From positions 1-7,520 of the forward strand of contig CAZDYP010000211.1 in assembly GCA_964509505.1 (NCBI GenBank): a stretch of DNA of 7,520 nucleotides, written 5' to 3'. The DNA is from CAZDYP01 sp964509505 (lineage in GTDB: Bacteria > Chloroflexota > Anaerolineae > JACRMK01). Shown here piece after piece: positions 1 through 5,699 of the stretch. Under the pieces are notes generated by a model. The model did no database searches and was not told where the DNA came from. It saw only the letters and a program-made list of their open reading frames with translations. Within the stretch, counting starts at the first letter, position 1. Every line of letters starts with the position of its first letter. The position numbers and the translations under genes are program-made.

Positions 1-959
1 ATGTCGTGAAGACGGTGACGCATGAAGACGTGACCTTCGAGGAACTCGGCGGCGCGATGACGCACAATACCATCAGCGGCGTCTCGCATTTCGCCGCCGA
101 CAACGAAGAGCATTGCCTGCGTTCCATCCGCCAATTGTTGAGCTACATTCCCCAAAACAACCTCTCCGAACCGCCCACGCGCAAACCGACCGATGACCCC
201 TTGCGGAGTGATGAAGAGCTCGATACCCTTGTGCCTGATAATCCCAACAAACCGTATGACATGAAGGACATCATCAAGCGCACGATGGATGACGGTGAAT
301 TTTTTGAATTGCAAGAACATTACGCCCAGAATATCCTCATCGGTTTTGGGCGACTCAATGGCCGCTCCGTCGGCATCGTCGCGCAACAACCTGCGGTGTT
401 GGCAGGCTCGCTCGACATCAACGCCTCGACCAAGGCTGCGCGCTTCGTGCGTTTTTGTGATGCGTTCAACATCCCCCTCATCACGTTTGAAGATGTGCCA
501 GGCTTTCTGCCCGGCGTCGGGCAAGAACATGGCGGACTCATTCGCCATGGCGCGAAGCTGCTCTATGCCTATTGTGAGGCGACGGTGCCGAAGATCACCG
601 TCATCACCCGCAAGGCGTATGGCGGCGCGTACGACGTGATGAACTCGAAGCACGTGCGCGGCGACATCGTCTATGCGTGGCCCAGCGCCGAGATTGCGGT
701 GATGGGTCCCGATGGCGCGGTGAACATCGTCTTTCGTCGCGAGCTGGAGCAAGCCGCTGATCCTGTGGAGCGTAAAAAAGAATTGGTCGAGGAATATCGC
801 AAGACCTTCGCCAATCCATACATCGCCGCCTCGTATGGCTACATAGACGACGTGATCGAGCCGCATCAAACGCGCCCCAAACTCATCTCCGCGTTGGAGA
901 TGTTGCAAAACAAACGCGATAGCAATCCACCGAAGAAGCATGGGAACATTCCGTTGTAA
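1..959 (+). CDS. pccB: Propionyl-CoA carboxylase, carboxyltransferase (beta) subunit, C-terminal part
   Basis: This is the carboxyltransferase subunit of a biotin-dependent acyl-CoA carboxylase; it moves CO2 from carboxybiotin to propionyl-CoA, giving (S)-methylmalonyl-CoA in the cytoplasm. The reading frame is already open at the left edge (first whole codon at 3), so the GTG at 6 is an internal valine, not a start. About 318 residues are present of a family length near 510-540, so roughly the first 200 are missing. Numbering from codon 6, the visible blocks are ELGGAMTH (13-20), the acyl-CoA-binding FEDVPGFLPGVGQEHGG (161-177), the GGAYDVM segment (206-212), AWPSAEIAVMG (224-234) and the family ending KHGNIPL. 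Asp210 (bases 633-635) sits where PccB enzymes have Asp and acetyl/long-chain AccD enzymes have Ile or Cys, which favours propionyl-CoA. A methylmalonyl-CoA decarboxylase alpha subunit (MmdA) is close in sequence, but the linked biotin carboxylase argues for the carboxylase. The gene ends 12 bases before the next start. Confidence 0.93.
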   Translation, partial: VVKTVTHEDVTFEELGGAMTHNTISGVSHFAADNEEHCLRSIRQLLSYIPQNNLSEPPTRKPTDDPLRSDEELDTLVPDNPNKPYDMKDIIKRTMDDGEFFELQEHYAQNILIGFGRLNGRSVGIVAQQPAVLAGSLDINASTKAARFVRFCDAFNIPLITFEDVPGFLPGVGQEHGGLIRHGAKLLYAYCEATVPKITVITRKAYGGAYDVMNSKHVRGDIVYAWPSAEIAVMGPDGAVNIVFRRELEQAADPVERKKELVEEYRKTFANPYIAASYGYIDDVIEPHQTRPKLISALEMLQNKRDSNPPKKHGNIPL

Positions 960-960
960 A

Positions 961-966
961 AGGAGG
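961..966 (+). promoter_or_regulatory. Strong Shine-Dalgarno site for the Uma2 gene
   Basis: AGGAGG lies directly after the pccB stop codon, with a 5-base spacer to the ATG at 972. It is a full match to the anti-Shine-Dalgarno core and is the best ribosome binding site in the window. It fixes the Uma2 start and suggests translation of that gene from the pccB transcript. Confidence 0.8.
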
Positions 967-971
967 TTTCG

Positions 972-1565
972 ATGGAACAAACTGTGACAGCGCCAGATTT
1001 GAATGAAGTGGTTGAGGAACGCATCCGTTGGACCAGCGCTGATATGGAGCTATTGCCGCATAACGGCGTCCTTTACGAAATTATTGACGGAGAGCTGTTC
1101 ATGTCACACCAACCCCATGTGTATCATCAAACGGTGGGTGGGCGCATCTTCGCGGCGTTAGATCAATGGGTTCAAACGCACCAGCGGGGCTTGGCAACGC
1201 TGAGTCCTGGTGTGTTATTCACCGATGTAGATGACGTGGCGCCGGACGTAGCCTGGATTAGCGACGAAACATTACAAGCCACATTGGATGAAGCAGGACA
1301 TATTCATGGGGCGCCCGAATTAGTCGTTGAAATTTTATCGCCAGGCCTCACAAGTGAGCGTCGTGACCGTCAGGCAAAACTCAAACTGTACGAAATGAAA
1401 GGTGTGCGTGAGTATTGGATTGTGGATTGGCGCGCGAAGCAGATTGAAATTTATCGGCGCGAGCGTGGGCAGTCGCGACTGATCAACACCTTGTTAGCCG
1501 ATGATGAAATCACCACACCTTTGCTGCCCGCCTTTGCATACCCAGTCAAAAAATTCTTTATTTGA
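972..1565 (+). CDS. Uma2 family (DUF820) PD-(D/E)XK nuclease-like protein
   Basis: The 197-residue product has the normal length and motif order of Uma2/DUF820 proteins, which have a restriction-endonuclease-like fold and for which no firm biological role is known. Visible motifs are YEIIDGELF (35-43), the acidic PDVAWIS (91-97), ELVVEILSPG (116-125) and DRQAKLKLYEMKGVREYWIVDW (132-153). Asp92, Glu120 and Lys136 are the likely metal-site/catalytic residues, so the nuclease core looks intact. The C-terminus (LLPAFAYPVKKFF) is the usual family ending. There is no signal peptide or membrane segment. The gene sits 12 bases after pccB and 15 bases before the biotin carboxylase, so it is probably co-transcribed with them, although nothing links it to CoA metabolism. 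Sampled rows of the gene have 48-53% G+C, below the 63% of a sampled biotin carboxylase row, which with the odd position suggests acquisition by transfer. Nuclease activity is inferred from the family. Confidence 0.9.
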   Translation: MEQTVTAPDLNEVVEERIRWTSADMELLPHNGVLYEIIDGELFMSHQPHVYHQTVGGRIFAALDQWVQTHQRGLATLSPGVLFTDVDDVAPDVAWISDETLQATLDEAGHIHGAPELVVEILSPGLTSERRDRQAKLKLYEMKGVREYWIVDWRAKQIEIYRRERGQSRLINTLLADDEITTPLLPAFAYPVKKFFI

Positions 1566-1580
1566 GTTTGCAGGATTCCC

Positions 1581-3077
1581 ATGTTCAAGAAAGTTCTCAT
1601 CGCCAATCGCGGCGAAATTGCGGTGCGTATCATTCGCGCGTGCAAAGAGTTGGGCGTTGACACTGTTGCGGTGTATTCTGATGCGGACCGCAACGCGCTG
1701 CACGTGCGCCGCGCTACCGAAGCATATCCCATTGGGCCTGCGCCCTCGCGCGACAGCTATCTCCGCATTGATAGATTGATTGACGTGGCTAAGAAGTCGG
1801 GCGCGGATGCGATTCATCCGGGCTATGGTTTCTTGGCGGAGAAAGCGGCATTTGCGCGCGCGTGTGTGGAGGCGGGCATCACCTTCATTGGGCCTGCGCC
1901 TGAAGCCATCGAAGCGATGGGCGATAAGATTCAAGCGCGACACACGGCGCGCGCCAATGGTGTGCCGACGGTGCCTGGTTCTGAGTTTGGATTGAGTGAT
2001 GATAAACTAGAAAATGAAGCAGAGCGCATCGGCTATCCGCTATTCATCAAAGCAGCGGCTGGCGGCGGCGGCAAAGGCATGCGCGAAGCGCAAAGTCTCG
2101 ATGATTTGCGGCGATTGTTACCATCGGCGCGGCGCGAGGCATTGACCGCCTTTAACGATGACACAGTCTATCTGGAACGCATTGTGCGCCCCGCGCGCCA
2201 TATTGAAATTCAAGTGCTGGGCGACCAGTTCGGACAACTCGTGCATCTTGGCGAACGCGAATGCTCGATTCAACGTCGTCATCAGAAGTTGATTGAAGAA
2301 GCGCCGTCGCCATTTGTGGATGCGGACATGCGCGCGCGTATGGGGGAGATGGCGACGCGCGCTGCGAAAGCCGTCGGTTACACGAATGCAGGCACCGTTG
2401 AGTTTATCGTTGACCGCGATAAAAATTTTTACTTCCTTGAAATGAACACGCGCTTGCAAGTCGAGCACCCCGTCACCGAACTGGTGTATGGCGTGGATAT
2501 CGTGAAGGAGCAGCTGCGGATTGCGAGCGGGCGTCCCTTACGCTACAAGCAAGAGCATTTGCAGCCGAATGGCTGGGCAATCGAATGTCGTATTGCGGCC
2601 GAAGACCCATTTAACAACTTTTTGCCTTCGATTGGTCGCATCCGCACGTTGGCAGAGCCATCGGGACCGGGCGTGCGCGTCGAGAGCGGTATCTTCGAGG
2701 GTTTTGAAGTGTCGCTGTATTACGATCCAATGTTGGCGAAATTGGTCGTGTGGGGCGAGTCGCGCGCGGATGCGATTTTGCGGATGCGGCGCGCGTTGCG
2801 CGAGTATCGGCTCGTTGGCATCAAGACGAACATTCCCTTTCACATGCGTGTGCTCGAAAGTCCTAGCTTTCAAGGCGGACATATTCATACCTCATTTCTT
2901 GACGAGCACATGGACGCGATCACCGAGAAACATACAGAGTATATCGAACCGGCAGTGGTGACTGCCGTCTTGTTAGCGCATCAGCGTCGCCAGAAGGCTG
3001 TCGTCATTCCGGACAGCACGACGGCGGCGAGCGGTAACGGGTGGAAACGACGCGGTTGGCGTGAACAGTTGCGCTGA
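1581..3077 (+). CDS. Acyl-CoA carboxylase, biotin carboxylase subunit
   Basis: This enzyme uses ATP and bicarbonate to carboxylate biotin on the carrier protein, the first half-reaction of propionyl-CoA (or acetyl-CoA) carboxylase. The 498 residues show the full domain order: N-terminal pre-ATP-grasp domain starting FKKVLIANRGEIA (2-14), ATP-grasp with Lys116, Lys157 and the glycine loop GGGGKG (161-166), His207, Lys236, and Glu274/Glu287 for Mg-ATP, the MNTRLQVEHP block (288-297) with Arg291, Gln293 and Glu295, and the C-terminal lobe with Arg337. These match the E. coli AccC catalytic positions allowing for a two-residue offset. Past about residue 445 there is an extra tail ending WKRRGWREQLR, longer than AccC (about 449 residues) and like the region that follows the biotin carboxylase part of PccA-type alpha subunits. 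The ATG at 1581 has a modest AGGA 5 bases upstream (1572-1575). Gene context with pccB and the downstream mutase favours a propionyl-CoA role; the subunit might also serve acetyl-CoA carboxylase. Confidence 0.95.
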   Translation: MFKKVLIANRGEIAVRIIRACKELGVDTVAVYSDADRNALHVRRATEAYPIGPAPSRDSYLRIDRLIDVAKKSGADAIHPGYGFLAEKAAFARACVEAGITFIGPAPEAIEAMGDKIQARHTARANGVPTVPGSEFGLSDDKLENEAERIGYPLFIKAAAGGGGKGMREAQSLDDLRRLLPSARREALTAFNDDTVYLERIVRPARHIEIQVLGDQFGQLVHLGERECSIQRRHQKLIEEAPSPFVDADMRARMGEMATRAAKAVGYTNAGTVEFIVDRDKNFYFLEMNTRLQVEHPVTELVYGVDIVKEQLRIASGRPLRYKQEHLQPNGWAIECRIAAEDPFNNFLPSIGRIRTLAEPSGPGVRVESGIFEGFEVSLYYDPMLAKLVVWGESRADAILRMRRALREYRLVGIKTNIPFHMRVLESPSFQGGHIHTSFLDEHMDAITEKHTEYIEPAVVTAVLLAHQRRQKAVVIPDSTTAASGNGWKRRGWREQLR

Positions 3078-3113
3078 CGGACACGAGGGAATGGGTAAGC
3101 GAGGAGACGAGGC

Positions 3114-3617
3114 ATGAAATACATCGCGCGAGTAGATGACAAAGAGTTTATCGTTGACATCGTCAACGACACAACAATCAGCGTCAACAATCAGCAGTAC
3201 CCCGTCAACTTACAAATGGTGGACGCCGATCAAATTTATTCGTTGTTATTGGGCGATCATTCGTTTGACGTGTTTGTGAATCGCATCGAGACGGGCTACG
3301 ATATCGTCATTGGCGGCGAGCGTCATGAGATCGTCGTCGAGGACGAATACACGCGGCGTTTGTCGGGAATGGGAGGACAATCGCGCGGACCGAAGGGCGA
3401 AGCGCAAGTCAAAGCGCCGATGCCTGGTCTCGTCGTCGCCGTGCGTGTCAAAGAGGGCGACGCTGTGAAAGGCGGACAAGGCGTGGTCATTCTCGAAGCG
3501 ATGAAAATGGAGAACGAACTGCGCGCGCCGTGGGGCGGCGCGGTCAAGTCCATCAAAGTCAGCGCAGGACAGAAAGTGGAGCAAGGACAGTTGTTGATGG
3601 TGATTGCGGCGGAGTAA
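3114..3617 (+). CDS. Biotin carboxyl carrier protein with N-terminal BT-like segment
   Basis: The 167-residue product carries the biotin that shuttles between the biotin carboxylase and carboxyltransferase active sites. The C-terminal biotinyl/lipoyl domain spans about 97-166, with VKAPMPGLVV (99-108) and the biotinylation motif EAMKME (128-133); Lys131 (bases 3504-3506) is the expected modified residue. The first ~82 residues form repeated short beta-like strands (for example FDVFVNRIETGYDIVIGG, 51-68) and resemble the BT domain that joins biotin carboxylase to the carrier domain in single-chain PccA. There is no long Ala/Pro-rich linker as in E. coli AccB; the linker (about 83-96) is short. 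The gene lies 36 bases after the biotin carboxylase and has GAGGAG at 3101-3106, 7 bases before ATG. Read together, the two genes look like a PccA alpha subunit split in two; the BT assignment is from pattern, not from alignment. The stop codon is inside a large inverted repeat. Confidence 0.93.
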   Translation: MKYIARVDDKEFIVDIVNDTTISVNNQQYPVNLQMVDADQIYSLLLGDHSFDVFVNRIETGYDIVIGGERHEIVVEDEYTRRLSGMGGQSRGPKGEAQVKAPMPGLVVAVRVKEGDAVKGGQGVVILEAMKMENELRAPWGGAVKSIKVSAGQKVEQGQLLMVIAAE

Positions 3618-3699
3618 AACAGTTCCCGTTCAGAGTTCCTGCTCAAAGTTTGAGTTGAGAATGTGAACTGGAACCCTGAAGGGGAACGGTTTTACTCCG
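3610..3699. repeat. Large imperfect inverted repeat (36-base arms) over the carrier gene's stop codon
   Basis: The arms 3610-3645 and 3664-3699 pair at 31 of 36 positions, with mismatches at 3621, 3628, 3634, 3640 and 3642 and an 18-base loop (3646-3663). The outer 11 pairs are perfect: CGGAGTAAAAC against GTTTTACTCCG. The left arm starts within the last codons of the carrier gene and includes its TAA (3615-3617). The right arm ends 33 bases before the S9 peptidase start. RNA from this DNA should form one long stem. No T-run follows the right arm, so it is not a standard intrinsic terminator, although it could slow transcription, protect the upstream mRNA end or separate expression of the two sides. 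A small palindromic mobile repeat is the other option; no flanking target duplication is seen. Confidence 0.85.
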
Positions 3700-3732
3700 A
3701 CTCGCAACTCTAGCTGATTCAGGAGACTTTTC

Positions 3733-5541
3733 ATGCCCTCTCGTATTCCTCTCGAAGAACTTGCTAGTCTTCCCAATTTTTATTTGCCCACCGCTTCATG
3801 GTCTGGCGATCAACTTGCATTCTATTGGGACAAGACGGGGCGCGTCGAATTGTACGTGTTGGATCTGCGGACGCGCGCCGTGAAACAAATCAGTCATGGC
3901 GAAGTGCCGCGCGCGTTGCGCGCGGGCTTCATTTGGTCGCGTGACGATCAGCACATCGTCTTTGCCAAAGACAAAAATGGTAACGAGCAACACGACCTCT
4001 ATGCCATCAACGTCAACACGTGTGAAGTGAAACAGCTCACCGACGACTCAACCTGCCAAAAATATCCCGTGCAATTCAGCCCAGACAATCAATGGTTGAC
4101 CGTATTGGCGAACAAGCAAGGACAACTCAACTTGTGGAAGATGCGTCCTGATGGCAGCGAGTTCACGCGCCTCACACAGTATGCGAATCCCGTCGGCGCG
4201 GGAGTGTGGAGTCCCAATGGGCAATGGATTGCCTATGGCACAAACGAAACGCGCAATCTCAAGAACACCGATGCGTACGTGATGCGTCCGGATGGCGCGG
4301 AGGCGCGGCGTATCTGGAGCGAGCAAGAAGGTTCGCAAGATTGGTTCGCGGATTGGTCGCCCGATGGCAAACTGATGGCGGTCACATCGGATGTGACGGG
4401 CTTGCATCGCGCGGGCATTCTCGCTTGGCAGACGGGCAAGGTGCGTTGGCTCACACCCGATGGTTACGACGACACAGCGATGCGCTTCTCGAATGATGGC
4501 AAGTGGTTGGCGTGCATTCGTAATCACGAGTCGCAGATTCGCCCCGTGGTGTATGACCTGGCGACGGGGGCGTGTCGTGAGTTGAATCTGCCTGCTGGCA
4601 CAGCGGTCGGTTCACAGTTCGTGTTGAACGACACCGCGCTCGTCACGCAATTTGCGACGGATACGACGCGCGCCTCGCTCGTGTTGTACGACATCGCCAA
4701 CGCTCGTTATGAAACACTCGTCGCCGCCGACTATGGTTCGATTGACCCTGCGGTGTTTGTCGAGAGTGAACACATCTACTATCCATCATTCGATGGCTTG
4801 CAAATTCCCGCGATTCTCTACAAACCCAAAGCACTTGAGGACGGCGCAAAGCTGCCGGCGATTGTCGTCGCGCATGGCGGACCGACGGCGCAATGGTTCA
4901 GAGGCTTCGACCCTTACGCGCAATTTCTGGTTGACCTCGGCTACGTCGTCATCGAGCCCAACATTCGCGGCAGCACGGGCTACGGCGTGAAGTTCCGTGA
5001 CATGGCGATTAAAGATTGGGGCGGCGCAGACCTTGAAGATGTGGCGCATGCCGTTGCATATCTCAAGCGCTTGCCCTATGTTGACCCACAACGCATTGGC
5101 CTATTCGGCGGCAGTTACGGCGGCTACATGACGTTCATGGCAGTGACGAAAAAGCCCGAGCTGTGGCGCGCAGCGTGCGCGTGGGTTGGCATCACCGATT
5201 TGCATAAGCTCTATGCCAATTCAATGGAGCATTTCAAGTATTATTTGCGCCAACAAATGGGCGACCCCGACAACGATGCCAACTTGTGGCGTGACCGCAG
5301 CGCCGTCAATTTCGCGGACAATTTGCGCGCGCGCTTGCTCATCGTGCATGGCGTGAATGATCCGCGCTGCCCTGTCGAACAAGCGCAAATTTTTCGCAAC
5401 AAGCTGTTGGAGCTGGATCGCACTGAAGGGGTAGATTTTGAGTACGTCGAGTTTGGCGACGAAGGGCATGGCTCGAATGACATCCAGCAAAAAATTCGCA
5501 CGTATCATTTGTTGGCAGAGTACATGCAGAGGAATTTGTAA
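3733..5541 (+). CDS. S9 family serine peptidase (prolyl oligopeptidase / acylaminoacyl-peptidase type)
   Basis: The 602-residue product is a two-domain S9 peptidase that would cleave short peptides, with access gated by a beta-propeller. Residues ~20-345 hold WD40-like/TolB-like repeats such as FSPDNQWL (115-122), WSPNGQWIAYG (159-169), WSPDGKLMAV (208-217) and FSNDGKWLA (252-260). Residues ~350-602 are an alpha/beta-hydrolase domain with the HGGP oxyanion segment (381-384), nucleophile Ser461 in GGSYGGYM (459-466), Asp543 in VNDPRCP (541-547) and His579 in DEGHG (576-580), so the triad is complete. The N-terminus lacks a signal peptide or membrane helix, so the enzyme is likely cytoplasmic. 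AGGAG at 3721-3725, 7 bases upstream, supports the ATG. It lies 115 bases after the carrier gene across a large inverted repeat, so it may be a separate expression unit. The sequence shows no functional tie to propionyl-CoA metabolism, and exact substrate choice (acylaminoacyl, dipeptidyl or oligopeptidase) cannot be read from it. Confidence 0.93.
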   Translation: MPSRIPLEELASLPNFYLPTASWSGDQLAFYWDKTGRVELYVLDLRTRAVKQISHGEVPRALRAGFIWSRDDQHIVFAKDKNGNEQHDLYAINVNTCEVKQLTDDSTCQKYPVQFSPDNQWLTVLANKQGQLNLWKMRPDGSEFTRLTQYANPVGAGVWSPNGQWIAYGTNETRNLKNTDAYVMRPDGAEARRIWSEQEGSQDWFADWSPDGKLMAVTSDVTGLHRAGILAWQTGKVRWLTPDGYDDTAMRFSNDGKWLACIRNHESQIRPVVYDLATGACRELNLPAGTAVGSQFVLNDTALVTQFATDTTRASLVLYDIANARYETLVAADYGSIDPAVFVESEHIYYPSFDGLQIPAILYKPKALEDGAKLPAIVVAHGGPTAQWFRGFDPYAQFLVDLGYVVIEPNIRGSTGYGVKFRDMAIKDWGGADLEDVAHAVAYLKRLPYVDPQRIGLFGGSYGGYMTFMAVTKKPELWRAACAWVGITDLHKLYANSMEHFKYYLRQQMGDPDNDANLWRDRSAVNFADNLRARLLIVHGVNDPRCPVEQAQIFRNKLLELDRTEGVDFEYVEFGDEGHGSNDIQQKIRTYHLLAEYMQRNL

Positions 5542-5556
5542 ATGAGGAACGGGTAG

Positions 5557-5685
5557 CAGATCAACTTGAAATTAAAGGGCACCCACTATGTAGCGCATGG
5601 GGTGTTTGGCGATGGCGAGGTCGCCTCATCGGCTTGGCTGAAAGGCTTCGCCGTCAAAGGGGCTAATGTGCGGAAGGCGGTTTAG
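5557..5685 (+). pseudogene. Probable remnant of a Uma2-family C-terminus
   Basis: In the 158 bases between the peptidase and mutase genes, one frame is open from just after TAG (5554-5556) to TAG at 5683-5685, giving 42 codons. The translation includes THYVAHGVFGDGEVASSAW followed by LKGFAVKGANV. This follows the usual Uma2 ending (a Tyr-Val strand, G-x-F, an acidic/Gly turn, then hydrophobic-x-G-F and a short strand) and resembles the end of the intact Uma2 protein at 972-1565 (ADDEITTPLLPAFAYPVKKF). There is no start codon with a ribosome binding site, and the N-terminal and catalytic parts are absent, so I read it as the leftover 3' end of a deleted gene. The match is by eye and short; it may be chance. 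The rest of the gap holds only the mutase ribosome binding site (GGAG, 5691-5694). Confidence 0.5.
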
Positions 5686-5699
5686 CCGGTGGAGCAGGT

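Noticed and set aside
6..8. GTG as the start codon of the first gene
   Set aside because: The frame is open to the window edge and the residues that follow are the middle of the carboxyltransferase fold, about 200 residues into the family, so this is an internal valine of a gene cut by the edge.
714..725. Pro-Asp-Gly in the AVMGPDGAVN segment of the carboxyltransferase as an active-site oddity
   Set aside because: This loop varies among PccB/MmdA relatives (AKG, PEG and similar), so the change is ordinary.
2118..2468. Antisense open frames over the biotin carboxylase and other core genes (also 2538-2888, 4048-4527, 6344-6718)
   Set aside because: They lie opposite strongly conserved genes, carry no recognisable motifs, and follow from the gcg/cgc-rich codon use of the sense strand.
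3664..3710. Inverted repeat as a classic intrinsic terminator
   Set aside because: The right arm is followed by ACTCGCAACT rather than a T-run, and the arms are longer than usual; the nearest T-run (GGTTTTAC) lies inside the stem.
5542..5556. ATG right after the peptidase stop as a new small gene
   Set aside because: It reaches TAG after four codons.
5566..5592. Possible promoter TTGAAA ... TATGTA before the mutase gene
   Set aside because: The spacing is only 15 bases, the -10 match is weak, and both boxes lie in the frame that reads as a Uma2 remnant; not enough to call.
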